The notes under the pieces were generated by a model, which saw only the letters and a list, made by a program, of their open reading frames with translations, searched no databases and was not told the DNA's origin. From an uncultured eubacterium 1-6 (lineage in GTDB: Bacteria > Bacillota > Clostridia > Lachnospirales > Lachnospiraceae), in the NCBI GenBank assembly GCA_903789595.1, contig CAIFEZ010000010.1, positions 44,991-108,990 on the forward strand: 64,000 bases of DNA, in the 5' to 3' direction. Position 1 is the stretch's first letter. The number at the start of each line of letters is the position of its first letter. The position numbers and the translations under genes are program-made. Shown here one piece after another: positions 51,664 through 60,612 of this stretch.

Positions 51664-52683
51664 ATGAAATACAACGAGGAAGTCGATGTTCTCACCATGG
51701 AGAAAATCAATGATCTGCTGACCGAGCTTCCGCAGTATGTGAAAAACTACATCAGCAATCTTGCCGCGGGAAGCAAATCCCGGCGGACGATCCTGAATTA
51801 TCTCTATGACATCCGCGGGTTTCTGATGTTTACGGCGAATGCGCAACACATAGACGTCATGGATCTGACGGCGGACACGCTCGGACAGCTGAACAATTTT
51901 GACTTTGATGACTATTTCGGAAGCTTCCGCACGGGAAAATCCGAAGGCAAGGCCAGAAAACTTGCGGCGCTTCGTTCTTTCTATAAATTTCTGAAGGCGT
52001 ATGATTTTATTCCGCAAAATCCACTGGCTGAGTACAGTATTGAGCTGAAACAAAAAAAAGACCCCAGGCGGGATCTGCAGTTCATGAATACCGAGGAAGT
52101 GAATCAGGTGATGGCGGGCGTAGTCACCGGAAGCTCGCTGTCCTCCGAGCACCAGAAAAAATGCAACCGGGAAAATCAGTACCGCGATACTGCCCTCTTC
52201 TCTCTCATGCTGAACACGGGAATTCGTCTCTCGGAATGCGTGGGAATCGATCTGTCGGATATTCTGTGGGAGGAACATAAGCTTGTGATTCACCGCAAGG
52301 GAGGGATTGATGACATCGTCTTCCTGAATGAGAATGCCGAGAATGCTCTGCGTGATTATATCCGCTATGAGCGGCCGGAAGACGCAGACGATGCGGCGCT
52401 CTTTCTCTCCAATCAGAAGCGGAGAATCACACCGAGATCTGTGCAGAGAATCGTGAAGAAATACACGGAATCGGTTGTCCCGGACAAGAATATTCACGTC
52501 CATTCGCTTCGGAAAACCTTCGGCGATAACCTCTATCAGGCTACCCACGATATCAAGCTGACGCAGCAGGCGCTGAATCACTCGGATATCAGCGTAACGG
52601 CCGCCCACTATATCACCGACAACGCGGAGAACAAGAAGACAGCCGTTGAAATTATTCAGAACGTATATAAGAAAGATTCTTGA
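51664..52683 (+). CDS. Tyrosine recombinase (Xer/phage-integrase family)
   Basis: 339-aa site-specific recombinase. N-terminal SAM-like core-binding domain (about 1-130, YVKNYISNLAAGSKSRRTIL, KLAALRSFYKFLKAYDFIPQ). Catalytic domain with Arg in NTGIRLSECVGIDLSD, a Lys region VIHRKGGIDDIVFL, HxxR in IHVHSLRKTFGD, the second His in LNHSDISV and the nucleophile Tyr in TAAHYITDN. Length and layout resemble Xer-type (XerC/D/S) more than phage integrases, and no phage genes are near. GTG 51628 is an earlier in-frame start without a good ribosome site. Confidence 0.85.
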   Translation: MKYNEEVDVLTMEKINDLLTELPQYVKNYISNLAAGSKSRRTILNYLYDIRGFLMFTANAQHIDVMDLTADTLGQLNNFDFDDYFGSFRTGKSEGKARKLAALRSFYKFLKAYDFIPQNPLAEYSIELKQKKDPRRDLQFMNTEEVNQVMAGVVTGSSLSSEHQKKCNRENQYRDTALFSLMLNTGIRLSECVGIDLSDILWEEHKLVIHRKGGIDDIVFLNENAENALRDYIRYERPEDADDAALFLSNQKRRITPRSVQRIVKKYTESVVPDKNIHVHSLRKTFGDNLYQATHDIKLTQQALNHSDISVTAAHYITDNAENKKTAVEIIQNVYKKDS

Positions 52684-52706
52684 ATAACTTTTGCAAAATC
52701 TATAAT

Positions 52707-52749
52707 AAACCTGAATTATTCCTCATGATACGGTGAATAATTCAGGTTT
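52707..52749. terminator. Bidirectional terminator candidate between the recombinase and CHAP genes
   Basis: AAACCTGAATTATTC (52707-52721) is an exact inverted copy of GAATAATTCAGGTTT (52735-52749); 15-bp stem between convergent genes. Confidence 0.6.
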
Positions 52750-52788
52750 GATGCTCTTATTTAAAATCATTTGAATTTTATTTTTACG

Positions 52789-52817
52789 GCCATGCCTGTT
52801 ATTTAACAGGTCATGGC
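52789..52817 (-). terminator. Hairpin at the 3' end of the CHAP gene
   Basis: GCCATG-CCTGTT pairs with AACAGG-T-CATGGC, directly after the minus-strand stop. No T-run follows on the minus strand, so termination by it alone is uncertain. Confidence 0.45.
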
Positions 52818-54161
52818 TTATTTTATCGTTCTTGACAGAAAGACAACCGCCTGTGCTCTTGTACAGAAATTATCGGTTCCGAAAACACCGGGCGCCGTAC
52901 CGTTCGTAATGCCGTTGGCCACCGCCCAGTTGACCGCATCGTAGCAGTAGCTTCCGTTCTTCACGTCACGATAGCCGCAGTCTGCGTTCTTGCTTCCGCC
53001 TCCTGCAGCGCGGTACAGGAAGGTCATGATCTCGCCTCTCGTGCAATAGCGGTTCGCGCTGAAGGTATTTGCACTGGTTCCGGCAGCAATGCCGTGAGCT
53101 GCCGCCCAGTTGACTGCCTTGTACCAGTAATCTCCCGGGTTGTTGTCCGTAAATCCTGCGTCCGGAGCATTCTCTCCGTTTCCTAAGGCACGATACAGTA
53201 AGGTAATGATCTGCCCTCTCGTGCAGACATTTCCGGGTCCGAAGGAAGTGGAGCTGATTCCTGACGTGATACCCTTTTTCACCGCCCAGTACACAGCGTC
53301 ATAATAGTTAGAAGACGGGTCCGCCACATCGTTGAAAAGCACCTGAATGGTCTTGGATCCGACGACCTTGCTGCCATCGTTTGCCGTTGCCTGAATAACG
53401 GCATTTCCCTGTGATACTCCGGTAATAATTCCGTTTTCATCGATTGAGGTGACAGATGGATTTGAGGTGGACCATGTCACCGATTTATCAGTGGTATTTT
53501 CCGGCGCCACGACCACAGACATCTGTGTGCTGCTGCCGGCTGCAACGGCAGAATTTCCATTCACGGAAATCGAGGAAGCCGTTACCTTGCAGCTACTTCC
53601 AAAATACACATATCCGAGGAAGTCTCCCGCTCTGGAGGATTCGACTTCTTCCCTGGATACTTCGAAAATGCCGCAGTGGCCTGCGTTTGCGGGTACATCC
53701 GAGCGGCCGCCCTCGCTGATGGTAAGTGTATCTCCATCCACCTTCTCGACCACGGCGATATGGTTGGTATAGCAAGCCAGAGAGCCTGCCTGCGGTTCGG
53801 TGCCCCTTGTGAAACCGAACTGTGCGTATGTCCAGTTAAACCAGCTGTTTCCGTCATAGATGGTGCTTCCGAGGCCGGTCAGCTCCCGGACACGGGCAGA
53901 TGCAAACCACGCGCAGCCCTCACCGGAATATGCATAAGAACCCCACACCGGGATAGCTGCAAAGTCCGTATAAGGCGAGCTGCTGATATCAATGCTGACT
54001 CCGTTCAGACCGTTATTTGCAATTGTATAATTCTCTGCGGCTTCAACGGTTTGGACTGTCTCCGGGAAAATCTGTTCTGAGATGCCCGGAACAGAGAATG
54101 TTACGGTCAATGCTGCTGCTAGACCTGCAGCCAGAAATGTTTTCAGTACTTTACTCTTCAT
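52818..54161 (-). CDS. Secreted CHAP-domain cell-wall hydrolase with Big2 and three SLH repeats
   Basis: 447 aa. Signal peptide (MKSKVLKTFLAAGLAAALTV). CHAP amidase/endopeptidase domain (about 50-190) with the Cys in GEGCAWFASAR and the His in ACYTNHIAVVEKV. A Big2 immunoglobulin-like domain (about 190-275, VTASSISVNGNSAVAAGSST, VTWSTSNPSVTSIDENG) follows, then three S-layer-homology repeats (from about 280; each contains CTRGQIITLLYRALG-like ends) that anchor to secondary wall polymers. ATG 54161 is preceded on the minus strand by GGCAGGATC. Transcribed from the minus-strand promoter at 54234-54205. Confidence 0.88.
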   Translation of the reverse strand: MKSKVLKTFLAAGLAAALTVTFSVPGISEQIFPETVQTVEAAENYTIANNGLNGVSIDISSSPYTDFAAIPVWGSYAYSGEGCAWFASARVRELTGLGSTIYDGNSWFNWTYAQFGFTRGTEPQAGSLACYTNHIAVVEKVDGDTLTISEGGRSDVPANAGHCGIFEVSREEVESSRAGDFLGYVYFGSSCKVTASSISVNGNSAVAAGSSTQMSVVVAPENTTDKSVTWSTSNPSVTSIDENGIITGVSQGNAVIQATANDGSKVVGSKTIQVLFNDVADPSSNYYDAVYWAVKKGITSGISSTSFGPGNVCTRGQIITLLYRALGNGENAPDAGFTDNNPGDYWYKAVNWAAAHGIAAGTSANTFSANRYCTRGEIMTFLYRAAGGGSKNADCGYRDVKNGSYCYDAVNWAVANGITNGTAPGVFGTDNFCTRAQAVVFLSRTIK

Positions 54162-54204
54162 GAAATGATCCTGCCATTCCTTTTGGATTTCTAACACATG
54201 GTCT

Positions 54205-54234
54205 ATCATACACCATATCGACATACAAAAGCAA
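54205..54234 (-). promoter_or_regulatory. Promoter of the CHAP-SLH gene
   Basis: Minus strand TTGCTT (54234-54229), 18-nt spacer, TATGAT (54210-54205). Confidence 0.5.
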
Positions 54235-54331
54235 TATTATCGTAATAATTCCGGGCCAAATAATTACAGTTTGATTACTGCAGATAAAAACTTTTACCAG
54301 CCGGGAAAGCTTACAGTAACGGTGCAGTGAA

Positions 54332-54385
54332 AAACGAGATAAAACGCGCTGCGAGGGTTTTATCTCGCTATCGCGACGTTCGCAT
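54332..54385 (-). repeat. REP-like palindrome, family B (inverted copy)
   Basis: AACGAGATAAAAC and GTTTTATCTCGC pair around CGCGCTGCGAGG, followed by TATCGCGACGTTCGC. It is the inverted counterpart of 33773-33824. It lies in the 397-base gap before the CHAP gene's promoter. Confidence 0.65.
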
Positions 54386-54480
54386 AAAAAAATACCGGAG
54401 GATATCCGTGAAGATACCATCCGGCAGCCTATATAAATGCGGCATCCTGCATCGCATGACCGTTTCATGAACAGTAAGAC

Positions 54481-54509
54481 GCAGCCGGCCGCGGAGCGGC
54501 CGGCTGCGA
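54481..54509 (-). terminator. GC-rich hairpin downstream of the HD-domain gene
   Basis: CGCAGCCGGCCGC and GCGGCCGGCTGCG form a nearly perfect 12-13 bp stem. It follows the minus-strand HD gene; the T-run is weak. TGAACAGTAAGA just before it (54468) resembles a palindromic-element end. Confidence 0.45.
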
Positions 54510-54558
54510 AAGTTTCTGCAATCACGGGCAGAGGCCTGTGAATTGCGGGTTTTTTTCA

Positions 54559-55104
54559 TTAAGCGGCAGTGTTGTAAAGGGACTGCGCATGTGCAGGGAT
54601 AACCTTGAGGTTTCTTCTCTCCCACATCCGGCGCACCGGAGGGAGCATCCGTTCACCGACGGCAGATACCTTGTCTGCTACCGTGATCACCCAGCCCTCC
54701 TTTGTCTTCGGCGGAGTGGCCATCAGAGGGAACATGTGGTGCCGGCAGATATCATAGACCTTGTCCCGGTCTTCCGGGTCTGAGAAGAAAACAGAGAGAT
54801 CTGCGGATTCAATCGGATGCAGTCTGCACATGGAAGAATTCGAGGTGAATCGATCCCGGCCGAGAATTCCGAGGTCATGGCACAGACAGCCGACAACCAG
54901 AGCTCTTGTATCCGTGCGGATGTGGAGTTTATCCAGCAAATATCCGATGCCGAGGGCTACAAAGGTCACATTCAGAGAATGCATGCCTACCGTTGAACTG
55001 TGATGGTGACACTGTTCAAGAGCTTGCCGGAACTTCAGACTGTTAAGAACCGGTTTGCCGTATTTCTCTATATTGTAGATGTTTTCGTCCTGCAAGATTA
55101 TCAT
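54559..55104 (-). CDS. HD-domain protein (putative phosphohydrolase)
   Basis: 181 aa from ATG 55104 with GGAAGG upstream. HD metal-site residues: QCHHHSSTVGMHSLNVTFVA, VVGCLCHDLGILGRDRF (HD at about 75), RLHPIESADLS and ICRHHMFPLM, as in nucleotide phosphohydrolases. A short C-terminal tail follows. The substrate is unknown. It stands alone between the two surface hydrolase genes on the same strand. Confidence 0.82.
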   Translation of the reverse strand: MIILQDENIYNIEKYGKPVLNSLKFRQALEQCHHHSSTVGMHSLNVTFVALGIGYLLDKLHIRTDTRALVVGCLCHDLGILGRDRFTSNSSMCRLHPIESADLSVFFSDPEDRDKVYDICRHHMFPLMATPPKTKEGWVITVADKVSAVGERMLPPVRRMWERRNLKVIPAHAQSLYNTAA

Positions 55105-55242
55105 TCCTTCCGATTTCAATATCGTTCGGGATCATCAGACAGATGCTCTCCGTTCCCTATTATATATCGTTTTCGGAATATGAAATATAAATTTTTCATG
55201 AAAATCGGTAAACAAGAAGTTTTTTCATGCAAACCGGTACCT

Positions 55243-55312
55243 GTTACTGATCGCGGTATATTTGAAAGGCAGGGATTCACATCCCTGCCTGGTTAAATTA
55301 AGCGCGAACAGC
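55243..55312 (+). repeat. Short relative of the palindromic element family
   Basis: GTTACTGATCGCGGTATAT, hairpin GGCAGGGATTCACATCCCTGCC, and GCGAACAGC at the end. No flanking duplication is visible. It lies between the HD and GH25 genes and may terminate transcripts. Confidence 0.45.
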
Positions 55313-55354
55313 AGCAAAGTCAGATATCCGGAAATTGGAAGTTAACCGGCTGAT

Positions 55355-57823
55355 TCAGGAATTCACTGCCCGGTAAAGGAAGGTAACTGCCTCTGCTCTG
55401 GTACAGGTGTCTTCAGGAGAGAAGGCAGTGCTGCTGGTTCCGGACGTGACTCCCTTTGACACAGCCCAGTTCACGGCATTGTAATAGTAACTGTCCTTTG
55501 AAACATCCTGGAAAGGAGAAGTCTGATAGGTCTGGCCATTGCCCAGGTAATTGTACAGGAAGGTCACAATCTGTCCTCTCGTGCAGGTTTTGTTCGGAGA
55601 GAAGGCGGAGGCAGAAGTCCCGGTTGTAATATGGTGGCTGTACGCCCAGTTCACAGCGTTGTAGTAATAGCTGGTCTCAGATACATCTGTGAACGGACAT
55701 GCCTGTGAGGAGACCTCTCCGTTTCCGAACAGGCGGTACAGGAAGGTAATGATCTGTGCACGGGTGCAGAGGACGGATGGGCCGAACGTGTCAGAGGAAA
55801 ATCCTGACGCAACGCCTTTATTCTGCGCCCAGTATACCGGGGTGTAGTAATAGGACGATGAATCCTGTACATCGGTGAACACCGCGTCAGATGCTGCCGG
55901 TGCCGCGGAGCTTTCCTTTGCCGAATATCCGGCATCACCGAGATTTTCAGGTGCGGCAGATCCCTTCGGTAGGATGACGATTCTGATTCCAAGAATACCG
56001 AGTCCCTGTCCGGTAGTTCCGGCGGTGGCCCCGTCTTTTGTCCAGTCGAGCCAGCCGAGGCCGTATACATTCGTACAGTAATAGATCGAATATTTAGAAG
56101 CCTCTGAACCGGTCAGCTCGATTTGAACTGCCTCGAGCTGATATCCGGCAGTACCGGCGACATTTCCCAGGGTGCCGAGCCAGTTCTTCGAAGTATTCTC
56201 ACTGTGCCATACGGTATCCCATCCGATATTTGTGGAGGATACGCGGTATTTGACAGAAAGATTCGACGCCATGGTTTCGTTGATTGTCAGGAACTGGAGA
56301 ACATCGTTGCTGCCGTTTTCGTAGGTGGTTCCGGCAGCTGAACCATTCTGGCCGCTCAGCCATTCGTTCTGACTGCCAAAGGTGGAATACAGGAGTCTGG
56401 TTCCGGTCGCTTCATCCATGGATCCGGGGTTGGCGACAATGATCGAGCTCTGAGAATTCGGATCAAAATAGCAGTAATCGGTGTCCACACGTCCGGATAT
56501 GCCGTCTACGCTTCCGCTGCTGGAATTCTGCCATAGCTGGTAAGCGGCATTTGTGTCGCATACGCTGTTCCACTGGGCTACCCAGTGATAATAGGTGATG
56601 TCCTGTGCGATACCGGAAAGCTTTCCCTCCCACCAGTTTTTGGAGGAATAGATGCCGGCCTTGTAACCGGCCGCGGTGATGCCCGCGCAGTACTGGTTCG
56701 CAAAATCGCAGAGCGTGGATGCCGGAAGGACGGACTGCACACCGTCCTCCATATCATAGAAAACAGGGAGACTCAGACGATGGCCTGCCAGAAGCCGCAG
56801 CGTATGGGAGATCTCGCTGCTTACCTTCTGCGTCGTGTCGGCATAGGAATAGAGATATGCGCCGTAGGGAATTCCCAGCTTTTCACAGGCATCTGCATTG
56901 GTTTCCCAGGTATCATCATCCTGTGATGAGATATCGCTTCCGTAGCCGACACGAAGTATAGCAAAGGTAACGCCGTCTGCCTTTGCCTTTGCCCAGTCAA
57001 TCGAACCCTGGAAGGTGCTGACGTCGACGCCGAAGCTTCCCTTATCCGAGAGCAGAATTCCGTCCGCTTCCCCATCAGATACATTGTCGGAACGGTATGC
57101 TTCTGTTTCACCGGTGACGACACTTGCCTCTCCACTTTTCAAGGCCTGTACAACCGTATCCGGTTCTCCTTCATGCAGGGCCTGAACAGCTGCGGTTTCA
57201 TCCTCAACCGTGTCAATGGCGTCCTCGACAGGCTGGCCGTTGATATATCGCCAGCTGTTATACTTTTCATCCTGTGCGACAGTGACGGTTCCGGTCTCAG
57301 CCATTTCCGTCAGCGCATCACTGACGCTGTCTACAGACGCTTCGGCATTGGTCAGAGCCTTTCGGCTCTCCGAGAGAACCTGCTGTTCCTCCTCCGAGAG
57401 TGCATCAAATTCCTCGATGGTATCATGAATCTGATCTTTCAGAGCATCCGCAGATGTAAGGTCTGCGTTTCCGTCTGACAGATCTGCCGTCTGCGAGATG
57501 ATATCCCGGATGGCATCGCCGATCTCTGCGGCGTTATCGGTCTTGTCTTCCGAGCTTTCCTGTCCGTCCGCGGATTTTGATTCATCTGAGGACTCTGACA
57601 GAGATGAAGCGGAAGCATCTGCGGCGCCGCCGGATTCAGCTGCGGCCGTATCAAGGGAACCTTCGGAAACCGATGACACTTCAGATTCCTCTGACACGGA
57701 CGCGGCATCCGCAGATGAGGCGGATGCCGCCGTACTGTCAGCAGCGGACGTCGGAACAGCTGTCAGCGCGACGCTGATGCTTATAAGAATGCTCGCCGCG
57801 AGTTTCAGGTGTTTGAGTTTCAA
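55355..57823 (-). CDS. Secreted GH25 muramidase with ChW and three SLH repeats
   Basis: 822 aa. Signal peptide (LKLKHLKLAASILISISVAL), then a Ser/Ala/Asp/Glu-rich linker and an acidic helical region (to about 250). The GH25 lysozyme domain (GVDVSTFQGSIDWAKAKADG, FYDMEDGVQ with catalytic acids, WVAQWNSVCD) hydrolyses glycan strands. A clostridial hydrophobic ChW-type region (GLGWLDWTKDGATAGTTGQG) and three SLH repeats at the C-terminus bind the wall. The start is TTG 57823, with GGGGAGG six bases upstream on the minus strand; no suitable ATG is closer. Confidence 0.88.
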   Translation of the reverse strand: MKLKHLKLAASILISISVALTAVPTSAADSTAASASSADAASVSEESEVSSVSEGSLDTAAAESGGAADASASSLSESSDESKSADGQESSEDKTDNAAEIGDAIRDIISQTADLSDGNADLTSADALKDQIHDTIEEFDALSEEEQQVLSESRKALTNAEASVDSVSDALTEMAETGTVTVAQDEKYNSWRYINGQPVEDAIDTVEDETAAVQALHEGEPDTVVQALKSGEASVVTGETEAYRSDNVSDGEADGILLSDKGSFGVDVSTFQGSIDWAKAKADGVTFAILRVGYGSDISSQDDDTWETNADACEKLGIPYGAYLYSYADTTQKVSSEISHTLRLLAGHRLSLPVFYDMEDGVQSVLPASTLCDFANQYCAGITAAGYKAGIYSSKNWWEGKLSGIAQDITYYHWVAQWNSVCDTNAAYQLWQNSSSGSVDGISGRVDTDYCYFDPNSQSSIIVANPGSMDEATGTRLLYSTFGSQNEWLSGQNGSAAGTTYENGSNDVLQFLTINETMASNLSVKYRVSSTNIGWDTVWHSENTSKNWLGTLGNVAGTAGYQLEAVQIELTGSEASKYSIYYCTNVYGLGWLDWTKDGATAGTTGQGLGILGIRIVILPKGSAAPENLGDAGYSAKESSAAPAASDAVFTDVQDSSSYYYTPVYWAQNKGVASGFSSDTFGPSVLCTRAQIITFLYRLFGNGEVSSQACPFTDVSETSYYYNAVNWAYSHHITTGTSASAFSPNKTCTRGQIVTFLYNYLGNGQTYQTSPFQDVSKDSYYYNAVNWAVSKGVTSGTSSTAFSPEDTCTRAEAVTFLYRAVNS

Positions 57824-57862
57824 AGTATTACCTCCCCATAATGTAAAATAAAACTTTTCAGC

Positions 57863-57897
57863 AAACTGTGGTGCGGGCCAGGCCCGCACCACAGTTT
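57863..57897 (-). promoter_or_regulatory. 35-bp perfect palindrome in the 5' leader of the GH25 gene
   Basis: Arms AAACTGTGGTGCGGGCC of 17 bases with a single-base loop. It is about 40 bases before the TTG start. It may be the terminator of the upstream L,D-transpeptidase gene (T-run poor) or an mRNA-stabilising or operator structure. Confidence 0.6.
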
Positions 57898-58038
57898 ATG
57901 CTGTCATAGAATTGATTGTATCACGAAATGAGGAGAATTAGGATCATTTTTTACAAATTTCGTACAGAAGTATTAAGATATCCTTTTGCAGAATCCGGAC
58001 AGAAGAAGTAAAATTGCCGCTGCTGCCGCAAAAATGTA

Positions 58039-59625
58039 TCAGCCTGCTGATGAAACGTTGTCTGCCATTGTTGTGGAATCTGTCGCATAGGTAGAATCCG
58101 CCGGTTCGGTGCCGGGCTCATAATAAATCACGATTGCGACACCCGCATCAATATTCTCGTAGATGGACTGTGCCACATTCGAAGGAAGGTTCAGACATCC
58201 GTTAGATCCGTTGGTCTTGTAGATGTCCCCGCCGAACGAGGTGCGCCACCATGCGTCGTGAAGGCCTTCTCCCTCGAAGAACGGCATCCAGTACTGGACC
58301 TTTGTGGAATAATTCGCGCCCACCAGTGTGGAAGGACTTTCCTTGTAGGCAAGCGGGAAGATACCGGTCATGGTGCCCTGATTCTTCGAGAGGTCGCCGC
58401 TTACCAGATCACTTTCAAGAAGCAGAGAACCATCCTTGTAAAACCAGAGATGCTGCTTCGTCAGATCGACCTCAACATAGGTTCCCGCAAGGTCGTCCGT
58501 TCCGTTCCTCTTGTAGTAATACGGGTTTCCGTATTCATTGGTCTGATAGTAAACCGGTTCGCGGCTGACGGACTGTCCGGCCTCCAGATCCTTGATCAGT
58601 TCCGCAGTCTCGGAGTCCTCGTCTACTGTGTATCCGTACTCCACCTTTCCGAGCGGAAAATCAATCGTCAGGCCGCCCGTCGTCTTGAAGGTCTTTTCAA
58701 TATGACGGGTATTGTATTTGTTCGCGAGGTCGCTCACATATGCCGCGGCCTTGTCCTTGTCCACGGTGCAGCTCCCGTCGTCGGCGATGGTGAGCCAGTC
58801 CTTGAAGGTGTCGTAGGTCAGCGTCTCGTTCTGACTTCCGAACTGATAGGTGATTACCATATCCTTGTAAGCCTGAAGCTTCAGCTCCTTATTCTTTTCG
58901 TCGGCTTCCTTCTGCAGATCTGTAGTGTCCGTATTCACCGTTTCTGATGTATAGCAGTCATCAGGAATTGCGATGTTTACGGTGCCGGTGAGTGTGCCGT
59001 TCTGGGAGGCAGTGTCAATCGCCTCGCGGACCGCCGCCTGAAGCTTTGTGTCGTCCACCTCATTTCCCTGGACGGGCTGCGTAACAACATAGGTATTGCT
59101 GGAGGAATCCAGGGTGACGGCGCCTTTTACTGACTGCACGCGGGCCACGCTGAAATTGGAGCTCTGTACAAAGGAATCAAACGTGGTCTCGTCAAAGGAA
59201 TAGACCGCATCCGCGGAAATGTTGTCCCCGCCGGTTGTATTCTGAATATAGGCGCTGATGCTCGCCGTCTGCGCCGCTCTTGCCTTTTCAAGTGAAGCTG
59301 TCATCGAATCCTTATCGAGGCTGTAGCCATAATCGGTAAGATCCCCGGTCAGGACCGTCTGGTCGTTCTCCGTGATGTTGATTGTCACCGGCTGACTGCG
59401 CTGGATGATCTGGTCCGCGACCTGCGACGGCGTCATGCTGGAAATGTCCGCCCCGTTGAAGGTGGTATTCTTCATGAAGGTATCGGCATGCTTCGCGTGC
59501 TGATAAATCGCAAAAATCGTGAAGATACCGGCCAGGATAACCGCAAGCATGACGATCAGGATAACGGAGCTGACGGATAATCCCTTTTTTCTTTGTTTCT
59601 GTCTGGTATTTGATGCTTTATTCAA
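58039..59625 (-). CDS. L,D-transpeptidase (YkuD) with N-terminal peptidoglycan-binding repeats
   Basis: 528 aa. Basic cytoplasmic start, one membrane anchor (VSSVILIVMLAVILAGIFTI, about 18-37), and two PG_binding_4-like domains (about 50-330). The YkuD domain is at about 385-500, with HDAWWRTSFGGDIYKTNGSN and GCLNLP. The family motif is SHGC; here it reads SNGC, so the histidine next to the catalytic cysteine is asparagine, while the cysteine and the upstream HDAWW histidine remain. It forms 3-3 crosslinks in the wall. The start ATG 59625 is preceded by GGAGAG on the minus strand. Confidence 0.88.
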   Translation of the reverse strand: MNKASNTRQKQRKKGLSVSSVILIVMLAVILAGIFTIFAIYQHAKHADTFMKNTTFNGADISSMTPSQVADQIIQRSQPVTINITENDQTVLTGDLTDYGYSLDKDSMTASLEKARAAQTASISAYIQNTTGGDNISADAVYSFDETTFDSFVQSSNFSVARVQSVKGAVTLDSSSNTYVVTQPVQGNEVDDTKLQAAVREAIDTASQNGTLTGTVNIAIPDDCYTSETVNTDTTDLQKEADEKNKELKLQAYKDMVITYQFGSQNETLTYDTFKDWLTIADDGSCTVDKDKAAAYVSDLANKYNTRHIEKTFKTTGGLTIDFPLGKVEYGYTVDEDSETAELIKDLEAGQSVSREPVYYQTNEYGNPYYYKRNGTDDLAGTYVEVDLTKQHLWFYKDGSLLLESDLVSGDLSKNQGTMTGIFPLAYKESPSTLVGANYSTKVQYWMPFFEGEGLHDAWWRTSFGGDIYKTNGSNGCLNLPSNVAQSIYENIDAGVAIVIYYEPGTEPADSTYATDSTTMADNVSSAG

Positions 59626-59926
59626 ACGATATCACTCTCCTGCTGTGTTGAAAATATTGTCGTGTGCTGCCGTTTTGTCCGGGCGGCAATACAACGTCAA
59701 ACTGCCCGGACGGCATTCTCTGTCTCAAAACAGGATTATACCTGTATATGGTAAAAAAAACTTTACAACAATGCATATTTTTCTGTCAGATTTTGCGTCA
59801 GATTGCAGAAGCGGCCAATTCCTCCTGTTCGGACGGATTCTCAAATCGCGGAACCATATAAGGTGCGGGCTTCGCTTTCAGGTCCGCACATAGCAGGCGG
59901 TTTCCGGCAGGGATCGAATGCGTGTG
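59626..59926 (-). other. Leader and promoter region of the L,D-transpeptidase gene
   Basis: Minus-strand TATAAT lies at 59740-59735 with only a weak -35. GTCCGGGC and GCCCGGAC (59678-59712) form a stem in the would-be leader, 50-90 bases upstream of the start. No gene was seen in the 300 bases up to the YhhN stop. Confidence 0.4.
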
Positions 59927-60571
59927 TTACAGAAGAGCGCCCAGTACGATCAGGAACTGTGCCGCGAGATAGGTCGGCATGACCCATGTACCGCTCTTTT
60001 TATGAAAGATATTGAAGGAAAGAATGGTATCGGACACAATAAACAGCATGGTTCCCACCCAAGTGACCATTCTTCCTGTTGTCTTTCCTGTCATATACAT
60101 CAGATAGGAGCTGAAGCTCATCGCCAGGATGATGCCGATATAGAGACTGACCGGGGCTTTTGCCCTGGGGTCCATTCCCGGAAAAAGCTTCTGCACAACC
60201 AGAATCATATACAGCAGATAAATCATGAGGATGACGATCACCGGAATAGGCCTAAGCCAGGTCACCTTGATGTTTCTCCAGAAATCGATGATATAGAAAA
60301 TATGGCCGGCCAGAAAAGAAAGCAGGCCGGGGATGAAATATTCGTCCCGCAGAAGAAACGTATCGCCAAGGAATCCTCCGATCAGTGCAGGAACCAGGAG
60401 ATACCGGATGTCCCTTCCCATCGCAAGCGCAGAGGTAAGATAGAAGACGATCAGCAGCGGCATCAGCATCGGCTTGAAGAAACGCTCCTTTTTGCTCCCA
60501 TGGAACCGCAGTTCCAGGACACTCAGTATACAAAAACATAACAGTGAAATGATCGATGCGCAGAGTGCCAT
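59927..60571 (-). CDS. YhhN family membrane protein (lysoplasmalogenase-like)
   Basis: 214 aa with about eight hydrophobic segments. YhhN/TMEM86 pattern: MLMPLLIVFYLTS, ALIGGFLGDTFLL, FLAGHIFYIIDFW, and WVGTMLFIVSDTILSFNIF. Mammalian relatives hydrolyse lysoplasmalogen, and plasmalogens are known in clostridial membranes. Activity here is inferred. ATG 60571 follows GGGAGGGGGAACTGTGG on the minus strand. A REP array begins about 40 bases upstream. Confidence 0.82.
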   Translation of the reverse strand: MALCASIISLLCFCILSVLELRFHGSKKERFFKPMLMPLLIVFYLTSALAMGRDIRYLLVPALIGGFLGDTFLLRDEYFIPGLLSFLAGHIFYIIDFWRNIKVTWLRPIPVIVILMIYLLYMILVVQKLFPGMDPRAKAPVSLYIGIILAMSFSSYLMYMTGKTTGRMVTWVGTMLFIVSDTILSFNIFHKKSGTWVMPTYLAAQFLIVLGALL

Positions 60572-60612
60572 TCCACAGTTCCCCCTCCCATAATTTATCA
60601 TCAGCCTTCCGT

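Noticed and set aside
51664..52683. Integrase of an integrated island
   Set aside because: No tRNA, attachment repeat, relaxase or phage genes are nearby, and the size and motifs fit a Xer-type chromosomal recombinase.
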